Shown here: positions 1 through 10,455 of the stretch, piece by piece
Layout: each line of letters opens with the position of its first letter
Numbering within the stretch: position 1 is the stretch's first letter
Assembly: GCF_003336875.1 (NCBI RefSeq)
Contig: NZ_QGNJ01000004.1
Coordinates: 124,001 to 188,000 of the forward strand
Direction of reading: 5' to 3'
Source of the DNA: Oleisolibacter albus
Lineage (GTDB): Bacteria; Pseudomonadota; Alphaproteobacteria; Azospirillales; Azospirillaceae
Length of the DNA stretch: 64,000 bases
The notes under the pieces: generated by a model
The model's database searches: none
What the model saw: only the letters and a program-made list of their open reading frames with translations
What the model was told of the DNA's origin: nothing
Position numbers and translations under genes: made by a program

Positions 1-161
1 CGGTTCTTCAGCACGGTCAGCACGGTGCCGTCGGCGGCATGGATGGCGAAGGCCGGTTCGCCCTGCATCTCCACCGCCTTCACATAGGCGATGTCGTTGA
101 CGCCATAGGCGGCGAGATCCTGGCTGGACAGCTGACGGAGGAACTGGCTGGCGGTGGTCAT
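1..161 (-). CDS. DUF1150 family protein, 3' end cut by the window edge
   Basis: Only the first 53 codons are present; the gene runs off the left edge. The ATG at 161 has a GGAG about 8 nt upstream. The product begins MTTASQFLRQLSSQDLAAYG and continues into a VNDIAYVKAV segment, which resembles the short (about 80 residue) alphaproteobacterial DUF1150 family. That family is usually encoded just downstream of a small heat-shock protein, as here, 83 nt after the Hsp20 gene on the same strand. Its function is not known; co-transcription with Hsp20 suggests a stress-linked role. The family call rests on the N-terminal half and the neighbour. Confidence 0.7.
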   Translation of the reverse strand, partial: MTTASQFLRQLSSQDLAAYGVNDIAYVKAVEMQGEPAFAIHAADGTVLTVLKN

Positions 162-244
162 GGCACGGAACTCCGGGCATGCGGGCGGCGGTGCCCCCGC
201 ATGGCTACTGTGACGGGAAAGACCTGAACAGATGGTAAAAGGCC

Positions 245-748
245 TCAGCCAAGGGGATCGGGGCTTGCCTTGCCGGGCAGGGGCCGGTCCGGGGACAGGT
301 CGATGGTCTGGGGACCCGGGGCGTCGGTGCCGCCCTGCGGCGTATCGATCTTGATGGTCCGGACCTTGGGTTCGGGCAGCGGCCGGCGCAGCTCCACATG
401 CAGCAGACCGTTGTCCAGGCTGCATCCCAGCACCTCGATGCCCTCGGCCAGCACGAAGCTGCGCTGGAACTGGCGGGCGGCGATGCCGCGATGCAGATAG
501 ATGCGGGACTTGTCGTCGGTCTGCTTGCCGCGGATGACCAGCTGGTTGTCCTCCATCTGCACCTGCAGATCCTCGGCGGTGAAGCCGGCGACTGCCAGGG
601 TGATGCGCAGCCGATCTTCGGCGACCTGCTCGATATTGTACGGGGGATAGCCTTCGTTGGCGCTCTTGGCGATGCGGTCGAGCGTGCGCTCGAACTGGTC
701 GAAGCCAAGCAGGAACGGGCTGTTGAACAGCGACAGGCGGGTGGTCAC
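245..748 (-). CDS. Hsp20/alpha-crystallin family small heat-shock protein
   Basis: ATP-independent holdase chaperone that keeps unfolding proteins soluble during heat stress. I choose the GTG at 748 (product VTTRLSLFNSPF, 167 residues) because GAGGAG lies 7 nt upstream; the longer in-frame reading to 838 has no such site and crosses the promoter. The alpha-crystallin domain occupies roughly residues 35-130. It includes the IBP-type segment YPPYNIEQVAEDRLRITLAV and a variant LDNGLLHVEL of the A-x-x-x-n-GVL signature. The C-terminal tail carries an I-x-I type anchor (TIKID), followed by a Pro-rich extension. It forms an operon with the DUF1150 gene. A heat-shock sigma factor promoter and a possible RNA thermometer precede it. 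Confidence 0.93.
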   Translation of the reverse strand: MTTRLSLFNSPFLLGFDQFERTLDRIAKSANEGYPPYNIEQVAEDRLRITLAVAGFTAEDLQVQMEDNQLVIRGKQTDDKSRIYLHRGIAARQFQRSFVLAEGIEVLGCSLDNGLLHVELRRPLPEPKVRTIKIDTPQGGTDAPGPQTIDLSPDRPLPGKASPDPLG

Positions 749-804
749 GGCGCATCTCCTCGGCATGAGCGAGCTGGGACCGGCCCGGCACCGGCGCCGT
801 CCCC
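749..804 (-). promoter_or_regulatory. Candidate ROSE-like RNA thermometer in the hsp20 leader
   Basis: The predicted 5' leader is about 55 nt. It begins with a hairpin whose closing stem is GGGAC (803-799) with GTCCC (780-776). Next to the start codon, CTCGCTCATGCCGAGGAG can fold so that CTCG pairs with CGAG and part of the Shine-Dalgarno GAGGAG is masked. Rhizobial ROSE thermometers have a similar TTGCTCC...GGAG terminal hairpin in front of hsp20 genes. The match here is short and unmodelled, so this is a suggestion only. Confidence 0.4.
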
Positions 805-810
805 AGGGTG

Positions 811-839
811 TACATGGGTATTGCCTTGTTCCGATCAAG
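811..839 (-). promoter_or_regulatory. RpoH (sigma-32)-type promoter of hsp20
   Basis: On the minus strand CTTGAT (839-834) is followed after 14 nt by ACCCATGTA (819-811). This closely fits the sigma-32 consensus CTTGAA-N13-15-CCCCATnTA. The predicted start near 804 coincides with the 5' base of the leader hairpin. The position directly upstream of a small heat-shock gene supports it. Confidence 0.6.
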
Positions 840-903
840 GCAAGCGCCGCGCCGTACCGCCCTGCTCCGCGGTCAGCCCTGGTCCGGGACAGGGGGCGGG
901 CGT

Positions 904-1206
904 CTACTCGCCGGGGCCGGGACCCAGCGGCTCCCGCCCGCGGGTGGCCTGGGGCAGCAGTTCGACGATGGTCAGGCCCAGCCGGCCGTCCACCACCACC
1001 AGTTCGCCGCGGGCCACCATGCGGTCGTTGACGAACACGTCCACCGGCTCGCCCACCGCCCGTTCCAGATCGACGATCTCGCCGGGACCCAGGCGCAGCA
1101 GCTGGCTGATGCGCAACCGGCGCCGGCCCAGCCGGACCGAGACCTGCACGGGCACACCGAGCACGCTGCCCTTGTCGAATTCTTCGCCGGAGCTGGGTTC
1201 GGGCAT
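904..1206 (-). CDS. fliN: FliN-family flagellar motor switch protein (SpoA domain)
   Basis: Product of 100 residues from the ATG at 1206 (MPEPSSGEEFDKGS), typical of short FliN proteins. Almost the whole length is a SpoA/surface-presentation domain. It starts VPVQVSVRLGRRRLRISQLL, continues through LGPGEIVDLERAVGEPVDVF, and ends VVVDGRLGLTIVEL; these are the conserved blocks of FliN/YscQ C-termini. FliN forms the lower part of the flagellar C-ring with FliM and FliG and sets rotation direction. No other flagellar gene is in the window, so it is isolated here, and a type III secretion C-ring paralogue cannot be excluded. A longer in-frame start at 1335 would run through the tandem repeats and is rejected. 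Confidence 0.8.
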   Translation of the reverse strand: MPEPSSGEEFDKGSVLGVPVQVSVRLGRRRLRISQLLRLGPGEIVDLERAVGEPVDVFVNDRMVARGELVVVDGRLGLTIVELLPQATRGREPLGPGPGE

Positions 1207-1279
1207 GCTGGATGTCACGCAGAAGGGGACGGGGCGGGCCGGGGTCGCCCCCGGCTGCGGCCCACTATAGGGCAAGGAA

Positions 1280-1307
1280 CCGGGGCGGGAAAGCGCGCCC
1301 GCCCCGG
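1280..1307 (-). terminator. Probable terminator of the macA-macB-nodT operon
   Basis: A perfect 10-bp stem (CCGGGGCGGG at 1280-1289 with CCCGCCCCGG at 1298-1307) closes an 8-nt loop. On the minus strand it is followed by TTCCTTGCCC, a weak U-rich tail. It lies about 95 bp past the end of the NodT-like gene. Confidence 0.45.
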
Positions 1308-1312
1308 ACAAA

Positions 1313-1368
1313 GTTGGGCAATCGATGTTGGGCAATCACTGCTGGGCAGTCACTGCTCGGCAGTCAGA
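1313..1368. repeat. Four imperfect 14-bp tandem repeats
   Basis: Four head-to-tail units are present: GTTGGGCAATCGAT, GTTGGGCAATCACT, GCTGGGCAGTCACT and GCTCGGCAGTCAGA. They decay progressively from left to right. The array lies between the NodT-like gene and FliN, next to the hairpin at 1280-1307, and encodes nothing recognisable. Confidence 0.8.
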
Positions 1369-1402
1369 GACCAACGGACCCCGGCCCCGCGCGCTGCCCG
1401 GA

Positions 1403-2772
1403 TCAGGTCGTGCCGCCGCCCAGGGCCTGGTACAGCGTCACCTGGTTGGTCAGGCGGTTGAGATGCACCTGAGCGAAGGCCAGTTCGGCGCTGCGCCGCC
1501 GTTCCTGCGCGTCCAGCCAGGTGCGCAGCGGCACGGCACCGGCCCGGTAGCGCACGGCATAGAGCCGCTCGGCCGTGCGCGTGGCCTCCAGCGATGTCTG
1601 CTGCTGCTCGGCCTGGATGGCCAGCTGCTGCCGGGCCGACAGGGCGTTGTCCACATCGACCAGGGCCTGCTGCAGCGTCTGGCGGAAGGTCACCACCGCC
1701 CGCTCATAGTCGGCGCGGGAGATCGCGGTGTTCAGCCGCACCTTCTCCCAGTTCAGGAAAGGCAGGGTCAGGCCGGCGCCCAGGGTGCCCACCGGATTGG
1801 ACAGCAGGTCCGACAGGCTGCTGCTGCTGCTGCCATAGCTGCCGGTCAGGCTCAGGGCGGGATAGTAGCTGGTGCGGGTGGCGTCCACATCGGCCAGGCT
1901 GCCGCGCAGGCGCAGTTCCGCTGCCCGCAGGTCGGGGCGGCGGCCCAGCAGGCTGGCCGGCAGGCCCGGCTCCACCGCCGGCAGCGGCGCCAGCGGCAGG
2001 GCCTGCGGCTCCGGCCCGTCGCTCCAGGGCTGGCCGCCCAGCAGCAGGGCGATGGAGGCGCGCGTCTCCACCCGCTGCTGGTCCAGCCGGCTCTGCGCCG
2101 CCAGCTGCGTGGCCAGGCTCTGCTCGGCCTCGTTGACCTCCAGCGCCGAGGCGGCGCCGGTGCGGTACTGGGTGCGCACCAGATCCAGGGTCTGGCGCGC
2201 ATAGGCGATGCTCTGCTGGCCCGAGGCGATCTGCTGGTTGAGATAGGCCAGCTGCCAGTAAAGACCTGCCGTGGTGCCGATCAGCGTCAGTTCCGTTGCG
2301 TCCCGGTCCTGCTGCGTCGCTTCGGCTTCCCACTGGGCCGCATCGCGCAGGCTGCCCAGCCGGTTCCACAGATCGACCTCGTAGGAGACCGAGGCGGAGG
2401 CCGAATAGCTGTCGGTGGTGCGGCCATCGCGGCGCGTGGTGCTGGCATTGCCGCTGGCCCCCAGCTGCGGCACCAGATTCTCCTCGGCCAGACCCGCCTG
2501 CAACTGGGCCCGGCGCACCAGGATGGCGGCGGCGGCCAGATTGTTGTTGCGCTCCAGCACCTGCCCCACCAGCCGCTCCAGCCGCGGGTCGCCGAAGCTG
2601 CGCCACCAGGGACCGGAGGAGACCGGCCGCGCCTGCGACTCGGCGGCGGCGCCGGCCGCGGCGTGGCCGTACTGGTCCGGTATCGAAACGTCTGGCGTGC
2701 TGTAGGGCGTCGTGGTGTTGCACGCCGTCAGCAGCAGGGCGGCGCCCAGCGCCGCCAAAGAGGTAAGGCGCA

Positions 2773-2776
<4 letters not shown>
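1403..2776 (-). CDS. NodT-family outer-membrane efflux lipoprotein (TolC-like)
   Basis: Outer-membrane channel of a tripartite efflux pump, 457 residues. The N-terminus is a lipoprotein signal with lipobox LLTAC and acylation site Cys19. It is followed by the two repeated OEP/TolC coiled-coil halves: the first contains [19 protein letters not shown], the second [20 protein letters not shown]. Both are diagnostic of the NodT/OprM branch. Its ATG overlaps the last 4 nt of macB, so it is translationally coupled to the inner-membrane part of the pump. A lipidated NodT/OprM channel in a MacAB operon is more unusual than TolC, but the operon arrangement leaves little doubt about the partnership. 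Substrate unknown. Confidence 0.92.
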
Positions 2777-4734
<1,958 letters not shown>

Positions 4735-4737
4735 GGC

Positions 4738-5958
4738 TCAGAACCCCAGCGGCGACGGCGGGCGGCGCATGCCGGGGCGCTGCTGGGCCGTGGGCACGGA
4801 CACCATGCCGGCCTGGCCGATCACCACCTCATCGCCCTCCTTCAGCCCCTCGACGATCTCGGCCATGGCATTGTTGTTGACGCCGACCTTGACCTCGCGC
4901 GGGGTCACCTGCCCGTCGGCTCCCAGCACCTGCACCATGTAGGTGCCGCCGCGGCGTCGCGGCCCCAGGGCGGCCGACGGGATGGTCGGCACGCCCGTGG
5001 CCCGGGCCAGCACGATGGAGACCTGGGCGGTCATGGAGATGCGCAGCTTGCCGTCCGGGTTCGGCACGTCGAACCGGCCATTGTAATAGATGGCCGTGGC
5101 GGTGCTGCTGGAGCTGCTGGCCGCGCTGCTGGTGGAGTCGGTCTTGATCGAGTCCGGTGCCGGCTCCACCGTGCGCAGGCTGGCGGTGTAGCGGTTGTCC
5201 GGCTCGCCCAGGATGGTGAAATAGACCTCCTGCCCCGGCTTGACCTTGACCACATCGGCTTCGGAGATCTGGGCCTTGATGGTCATCGAGGACAGATCGG
5301 CCAGCTTGACGATGGTCGGCGTCGTCTGGTTGGCGTTCACCGTCTGGCCTTCCAGCGTGACGATGGCCACCACGGTGCCGTCGATGGGGGCGGTGATCTG
5401 GGTGTAGCCCAGATTGACCCGGGCGGTTTCCACCTGCACCTGGGCCTGGGCGATTTGGGCGTCATAGGCCGCCACCTGTGCCTCGGCCGTCTTCAGGGCC
5501 GCTTCGGCCGCCTCGTAATCGGCGCGGGAGGTGGCGTCCGCCGCCATCATCTCCTTCTGCCGGCGGAAGGTCAGCCGGGCCTGGGCCAGGGAGGCATTGT
5601 GCGCCAGCTTCTGTGCCTTGATGTTGGTCAGGCTGGCCTCGGCATTGCGCAGCGCGTTCTGCTGCGGCACGGAGTCGATCTGGGCGATCAGGTCGCCCTT
5701 CTTCACCGGCTGGCCCAGCACGACCTTCAGCGACTTCACCTGGCCCGACACCTGGGCGCCGACGCTGACCAGGTTGGCGGCTTCCAGCGTGCCGGTGGCC
5801 AGCACGGTGCGTTCGACGTCGCCTGTGGTCACCGGGGCGGTGGCCATCTGCGGGGTGCTGCTGGCGGGGAAGAACATGGCCTTGGCGCCCCAGGCGACAA
5901 CCACGATCGCGAGGAGGATCAGAACCCAGCGGAGGAGGGGGCGGGTGTTGGTCTTCAT
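4738..5958 (-). CDS. macA: MacA-type periplasmic adaptor (membrane fusion protein)
   Basis: Adaptor linking MacB to the outer-membrane channel. From the ATG at 5958 the product is 406 residues (MKTNTRPLLRWVLILLA); an in-frame TTG at 5973 adds five residues but is a poor start. One N-terminal membrane anchor (about residues 9-28) is followed by a lipoyl half (VERTVLATGTLEAANLVSVG), an alpha-hairpin coiled coil (about residues 90-190), the second lipoyl half (GYTQITAPIDGTVVAI) and beta-barrel/MPD domains. A Ser/Ala-rich insertion (SSAASSSSST) lies near residue 290, and the C-terminus is unusually Pro/Arg-rich. First gene of the macA-macB-nodT operon. Confidence 0.93.
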   Translation of the reverse strand: MKTNTRPLLRWVLILLAIVVVAWGAKAMFFPASSTPQMATAPVTTGDVERTVLATGTLEAANLVSVGAQVSGQVKSLKVVLGQPVKKGDLIAQIDSVPQQNALRNAEASLTNIKAQKLAHNASLAQARLTFRRQKEMMAADATSRADYEAAEAALKTAEAQVAAYDAQIAQAQVQVETARVNLGYTQITAPIDGTVVAIVTLEGQTVNANQTTPTIVKLADLSSMTIKAQISEADVVKVKPGQEVYFTILGEPDNRYTASLRTVEPAPDSIKTDSTSSAASSSSSTATAIYYNGRFDVPNPDGKLRISMTAQVSIVLARATGVPTIPSAALGPRRRGGTYMVQVLGADGQVTPREVKVGVNNNAMAEIVEGLKEGDEVVIGQAGMVSVPTAQQRPGMRRPPSPLGF

Positions 5959-6292
5959 GGTTCTCGGCGGCAAGGTCCGCTGCGCCTGTGCAAGGCGTCC
6001 GGACGCGGGGACGGGAGGAAGGATCGTGAGTGTTGGCCGGTTTCAGCGCGGCGTCGTCCGCAGGGCGTGGGAACGGACCGTCGGGTCCAGAGGGTCGGCG
6101 CGGCGCCTCTGCGGCAGCAGACGGGCAGTCGTCATGGTTACGTCCGTTGAGAGGAAGCCCTACGACCTTATACGGGGCGGCGCGGCAAACCCGTCACCCC
6201 CGCCGTGAGGAGACCGGACGAGGTATAGCGTCATTGGCCCCGCCGGGCCATGGCGGGGTTCATGGCGACGGTGGACTGTCCCATGACCGGCC
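5959..6292. other. Intergenic region upstream of macA
   Basis: 334 bp without a credible gene. It must hold the macA promoter and the end of the ABC-importer transcript. A 7-bp stem with a 7-nt loop (CCCCGCC at 6238-6244 with GGCGGGG at 6252-6258) lies 35 bp past the importer ATPase stop, but no U-tract follows it. No confident promoter or operator is seen. Confidence 0.5.
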
Positions 6293-7060
6293 TCACAGCC
6301 GTGGCACAACGGCCACGGTTCCGGCGGCGGCCAGACGCTCGACGGCGACGGGGACCCCATACAGCGCGGCCAGGGCCTGTGCCGTCGCCACCCGGGCCGG
6401 GGGGCCGAGGGCGGCCAGCCCGCCCGGACGCAGCAGGGCCACCCGGTCGGCCAGGGCATGGGCCTGGGCCGGGTCGTGGGTGGACAGCACGATGCTGTGG
6501 CCGGCATCCCGCAGCTGCCGCACCCGTTGCAGCACCCGGACCTGATTGCCGAAATCCAGGCTGGCCGTCGGCTCGTCCATGACCAGGACGGGGGCGCCCT
6601 GAGCCAGGGCGCGGGCGACCAGGGCCAGTTGACGCTCGCCGCCGGACACCTCGGCATAGGAGCGGCCGGCCAGGTGCGCGATCCCCACCGACTCCAGCGC
6701 CGCATCCGCGGCCGCCCGGTCGGCGGCGGCGGGCGTGGCGAACAGGCCGATCTGGGCCGCGCGCCCCATCAGCACCACATCCCGAACCCGGTAGGGGAAA
6801 TGCACCGTGTGACTCTGTGGGAGGAAGGCAATGCGGCGCGCCACCGCCCGTCTTGGCAGGCCGGCCAGATCGGCGCCGCCCAGCCGCACCTGCCCGCCCA
6901 GGGGCGGCAGCAGCCCCAGCAGCGTCTTGAACAGCGTGGTCTTGCCGCTGCCGTTGGGGCCCAGCAGGCACAGCACCTCGCCGGGCTCCAGGCTGAGCGT
7001 GATCCCGCTGCCCAGGGTTCGGCCGGGATAGCCATAGGCCAGGTCCAGCGTTTCCAGCAT
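6293..7060 (-). CDS. ABC importer ATPase, FecE/BtuD type
   Basis: ATP-binding subunit of a metal-chelate importer. The start is the ATG at 7060, which forms an ATGA overlap with the permease stop; a longer reading to 7096 would intrude into the permease. The 255 residues carry Walker A GPNGSGKT (34-41), Q-loop FLPQSH, signature VSGGERQ, Walker B VLVMDEP and the switch His in LSTHDPAQ. The family (FepC/FecE/BtuD/HmuV) powers uptake of iron siderophores, heme, cobalamin or molybdate. Last gene of the SBP-permease-ATPase operon. The substrate cannot be decided from sequence alone. Confidence 0.9.
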   Translation of the reverse strand: MLETLDLAYGYPGRTLGSGITLSLEPGEVLCLLGPNGSGKTTLFKTLLGLLPPLGGQVRLGGADLAGLPRRAVARRIAFLPQSHTVHFPYRVRDVVLMGRAAQIGLFATPAAADRAAADAALESVGIAHLAGRSYAEVSGGERQLALVARALAQGAPVLVMDEPTASLDFGNQVRVLQRVRQLRDAGHSIVLSTHDPAQAHALADRVALLRPGGLAALGPPARVATAQALAALYGVPVAVERLAAAGTVAVVPRL

Positions 7061-8100
7061 CACGCCCAGCCTCGCGGGCGGCTGGCCATCAGCCACAGGA
7101 AGAAGGGCGCGCCGCAGCAGGCCGTGAGGATGCCCAGCGGCACCTCCACCGCGGCCAGGGTGCGGGCGGCCGTGTCCACGGCCAGAAGGAACCCGGCCCC
7201 CAGCAGGGCGGCGGCCGGCAACAGCCGGGCGAAGTCCGGCCCCACCAGCAGCCGGGCCACATGGGGCACCAGCAGACCGACCCAGCCCACCGTGCCGGCC
7301 ACCGACACGGCCGCCGCCGTCACCAGCGTGGCACCGGCGATGAAGACCAGCCGCAGCGGCCCGGTCTCCACGCCCAGGGCGCGGGCCTCCTCCTCCCCCA
7401 GGGTCAGCAGGTTCATGCGCCAGCGCAGCAGCGCCAGCGGCAGCAGGCCCAGCAGCAGCGCCGGCAGCAGGGCGGCGGCGTCCTCCGGCGTCACCGCCGC
7501 CAGACTGCCCAGCAGCCAGTAGGTGATGGCCGGCAGCTGGTCATAGGGATCAGCCAGCACCTTCAGCAGGGAAATGGCGGCGCTCAACAGGGCACCGACG
7601 GCGATCCCGGCCAGGACCAGGAACAGCAGCGGGTCCTGCCCGCGCACGGCCGCCGCCACACCATAGACCAGGGCCACGGCGGCCAGCCCGCCCAGGAAGG
7701 CCAGCCCCTGGATGGCCAGCACCGGCAGCGACAGCACGATGCCCAGAATGGCCCCCAGACTGGCCCCGGCCGACACGCCCAGCAGGTCGGGACTGACCAG
7801 GGGATTGCGGAACATGGCCTGATAGGCCGCCCCGGCCGAGGCGAGGGCTGCGCCCACCAGGACAGCGGCCAGCACCCGGGGCAGACGGATCTGCCAGATC
7901 ACCGTCTCGACGGCCGGGGCCAGGCCGCTGTCGCCGCCGCTGAGGCGGGCCCAGACGGCGCGGGCCAGATCGGCCGGGCTGATGGCGAAGGCGCCGAGGC
8001 CAAAGGCCAGCAGCAGCATCAGCACCAGCAGCAGTGGCGGCAGCAGCGCGGGCAGCCGCCAGCAGGACAGCCGCCAGCGGGACAGAAGGCCCGCCGTCAC
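7060..8100 (-). CDS. FecCD-family ABC importer permease
   Basis: Polytopic inner-membrane subunit of the same importer, 346 residues from a GTG at 8100 that overlaps the preceding SBP gene by 4 nt (GTGA). About ten hydrophobic segments are visible. Conserved FecCD/BtuC blocks include RLPRVLAAVLVGAALASAG, AAYQAMFRNPLVSPDLLGVS and VGWVGLLVPHVARLLVG. The last contains the Gly-rich loop that couples to the ATPase. It pairs with the ATPase at 6293 and the binding protein at 8097. Confidence 0.93.
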   Translation of the reverse strand: MTAGLLSRWRLSCWRLPALLPPLLLVLMLLLAFGLGAFAISPADLARAVWARLSGGDSGLAPAVETVIWQIRLPRVLAAVLVGAALASAGAAYQAMFRNPLVSPDLLGVSAGASLGAILGIVLSLPVLAIQGLAFLGGLAAVALVYGVAAAVRGQDPLLFLVLAGIAVGALLSAAISLLKVLADPYDQLPAITYWLLGSLAAVTPEDAAALLPALLLGLLPLALLRWRMNLLTLGEEEARALGVETGPLRLVFIAGATLVTAAAVSVAGTVGWVGLLVPHVARLLVGPDFARLLPAAALLGAGFLLAVDTAARTLAAVEVPLGILTACCGAPFFLWLMASRPRGWA

Positions 8101-9149
8101 GGATCGACCTCGCCGGCCTCGGCCACGGCCAGCAGCGCCCCGATCCGGGCGTCGCTCAGCGTCACATGGTAGAAACGCTGGTAGAAGTCGCGGACGATGG
8201 GCCGGATATCCTCGGGGAACAGGTCGGGATACAGGACGGACACCAGCCAGCGGGCGCCGATCAGCCGGTTGACCCCCGGCGGGAAGTCGACCCAGCCGAA
8301 GGGGAGCCTCGGCGACAGATAGACCCGGCCTTCCCGGACTGCCCGCAGCACCTGCCAGCGCGGATCGCTGCCCAGGCGGCGGTGGAAATTGGGGTCGATG
8401 GTCAGGATCACGTCCGGGTCCCAGGCCAGCACCTGTTCCAGCGACACCTCGGCCAGCCCGCCCGCCCCGGCGCCGGCGGCGGCGTTCACGGCCCCGACCC
8501 GGTCCAGCACCTCCAGATTGATGGAGCCGGCGAGGCCGGTCTGCAACCCGTCGGTGCCGCGGCCGTAATAGACGCGCGGACGCCTGTCCGGCGGCAGGGT
8601 GGACAGGCGCCGGTCGATATCGGCCAGCATGGCCTCGGCCCAGCCCGCCAGCTCCTCCGCCTTGTCCGCGCGGCCCAGCAGGGCGCCCAGGGTGCGGTAG
8701 GTGCGGGGAATGGCGGCATAGCGCCCGTCCAGCAGGATATAGGGGATGCCGGTCTGCTGCTGGGTGCGGTCGGCGGAATCGACGAAGCTGCCCCGGGTGG
8801 CTCCCACATCGAGGATCAGGTCCGGTTTCAGGGCCAGGACGGTTTCGGGGCCGGCGCTGCTGCCGCGCCCGGCGATGCGGCCGGTGGCCGGCAGGCTGGC
8901 ATAGGGTTCGGCCAGGAAGGCCTTTTCCCGCGCCCGGTTCTCCCGCGGCCAGCCCAGCAGCAGGTCCGGCGCCAGGGTATACAGCAGGATGGCGGCCGGT
9001 GGCCCGGCGGCGAACACCCGCTCCACCTTGTCGGGCACGGTCACCACCCGCCCGCCATCATCGGTCATGCTGCGGGCGAGGGCGGTCTGGACAGGCCCGG
9101 CCAGCACCAGCATCAGGGCGGTGATCAGGATGGCGGCCGCGCGCCTCAT
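8097..9149 (-). CDS. Periplasmic substrate-binding protein of the FecCD importer
   Basis: Cluster-III (BtuF/FecB-type) binding protein that captures the chelate in the periplasm. I choose the ATG at 9149 because GGAGGGG lies 6 nt upstream; an ATG two codons earlier (9155) is too close to it. The first 25 residues are a Sec signal (hydrophobic core AAAILITALMLVLAG, likely cleavage after ALA). The mature part starts with TDDGGRVVTVPDKVERVFAA, typical of this fold. YYGRGTDGLQTGLAGS near residue 200 resembles the HemV-2/molybdate-like subgroup, so heme, siderophore or molybdate are all possible. Founder gene of the three-gene importer operon, 100 bp downstream of a tRNA terminator. Confidence 0.88.
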   Translation of the reverse strand: MRRAAAILITALMLVLAGPVQTALARSMTDDGGRVVTVPDKVERVFAAGPPAAILLYTLAPDLLLGWPRENRAREKAFLAEPYASLPATGRIAGRGSSAGPETVLALKPDLILDVGATRGSFVDSADRTQQQTGIPYILLDGRYAAIPRTYRTLGALLGRADKAEELAGWAEAMLADIDRRLSTLPPDRRPRVYYGRGTDGLQTGLAGSINLEVLDRVGAVNAAAGAGAGGLAEVSLEQVLAWDPDVILTIDPNFHRRLGSDPRWQVLRAVREGRVYLSPRLPFGWVDFPPGVNRLIGARWLVSVLYPDLFPEDIRPIVRDFYQRFYHVTLSDARIGALLAVAEAGEVDP

Positions 9150-9268
9150 TTGCATCCCCTCCGGACCGGGCGGCTCTGGCGGCCGCAGCAGACGGAGCGT
9201 AGCGGGATTTGCAGAAGGCTGCAGCTTTTCCGCAGCGCCGGAAACCACCGGGGGGAGCCCGGAAACGA

Positions 9269-9302
9269 CGAAGGGCCCCGCCGGTGTCGGCGGAGCCCTT
9301 CG
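9269..9302 (-). terminator. Intrinsic terminator of the first tRNA-Ala
   Basis: A 15-position stem with one C-A mismatch closes a GTGT loop (arms 9269-9283 and 9288-9302). On the minus strand it is followed by TCGTCGTTTCC. It begins 5 bp past the tRNA 3' end and separates the tRNA from the importer operon. Confidence 0.8.
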
Positions 9303-9306
9303 GATC

Positions 9307-9382
<76 letters not shown>

Positions 9383-9545
9383 GGAACCCGTCGCTGCCGT
9401 CTGGGAACGGCGCGTGGGCGCGGTATATGCGCGAACTCGGCGCGGGAGGCAAGAGGTTTTTGGCATGGTCCGGCTGCGGCGGCCTCATGCCGGTCAGGGT
9501 TCCGGCGTTACGCGGCCTCCGGCGCCGTGCCGGGGCCGGAAACGA

Positions 9546-9579
9546 CGAAGGGCCCCGCCGGTGTCGGCGGAGCCCTTCG
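9546..9579 (-). terminator. Intrinsic terminator of the second tRNA-Ala
   Basis: Same hairpin as at 9269-9302, with TCGTCGTTTCC following on the minus strand. Its presence between the two tRNAs suggests that each tRNA is its own transcription unit. Confidence 0.8.
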
Positions 9580-9583
9580 GATT

Positions 9584-9659
<76 letters not shown>

Positions 9660-9810
9660 GGAACTCGTGAGCGCCGGCTGGGTCCCCGGCGTTCGTGGGG
9701 GCGGTTTATCGTCGAAGTCGCGCGACGGTGCAAGGGAAAAATGGAGGGGCCAGTTTCTTTTTCGTAAAAGCCGGCCTTCCGTCGTCCCCTGGCCTCAGCG
9801 ATCCTTGGCC

Positions 9811-10215
9811 TCAGCGATCCTCGTCGCCCTCGACGTCCACCACTTCGCCCATGTCGTCGCCGTCGTTCAGCTCGTCGGCGTCCTCCAGCAGGACGTCCTC
9901 GTCCTCGACGGCGTCGTCCACATCCTCCCCATCCTCGATTCCGGGGACCTCGACATCATCGGCGGCCGCGTCCAACTCCTCGTCGGCGGTCTCCTCCTCG
10001 GCATCGATGGTGTGCGTCTCCTCATCCTCCACCTCGACGGGGGGCTTCTTCACATCCTCGACGGGGATCGGGCGGGCACGGCGGGAGCGCAGCAGTGCCT
10101 CCGGATCGAACACCGTGCTGCAGGACGGGCAAACCGGCGGGTCTTTCCGCATGTCGTAATAGCGCGTGCCACAGTTGGGGCAGATGCGCTTCACGCCCCA
10201 TTCGGCTTTGGCCAC
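9811..10215 (-). CDS. TIGR02300 (FYDLN acid) zinc-ribbon protein
   Basis: Small alphaproteobacterial protein of unknown role, 134 residues. The GTG at 10215 is chosen because GGAGG lies 6 nt upstream and because family members begin AKAEWGxKR; upstream in-frame codons do not resemble the family. Two CxxC pairs (CPNC at 12-15 and CPSC at 29-32) frame the signature [13 protein letters not shown], which probably binds zinc. The C-terminal 80 residues are almost entirely Asp/Glu and predicted disordered. It is divergent from aroA, as in many related genomes. Confidence 0.9.
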   Translation of the reverse strand: MAKAEWGVKRICPNCGTRYYDMRKDPPVCPSCSTVFDPEALLRSRRARPIPVEDVKKPPVEVEDEETHTIDAEEETADEELDAAADDVEVPGIEDGEDVDDAVEDEDVLLEDADELNDGDDMGEVVDVEGDEDR

Positions 10216-10455
10216 GTTAAACCTCCATTGTTCACGCGCGCCCATTCCATGCGCCGCGGTATGGCGGCGGCACATGCCATGAGTCCCGGCCCCCGTCAAC
10301 CGCTAGAATGGCGGCTGCCCCGTAAAGGCGGCGGAAGGGGGCGATGTGCCCCGCTCATGGCCCGGCGGGTCTGTCGCGATTTCCTCCGGCCCGGTGGATA
10401 TGCTAGGAGCATGGCAGAATATTCTGTCCCTGTGACCGCCGATTCGAGCAAGCCC

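Noticed and set aside
6238-6258. Hairpin after the importer ATPase as an intrinsic terminator
   Set aside because: The stem is only 7 bp and no U-rich tail follows on the minus strand.
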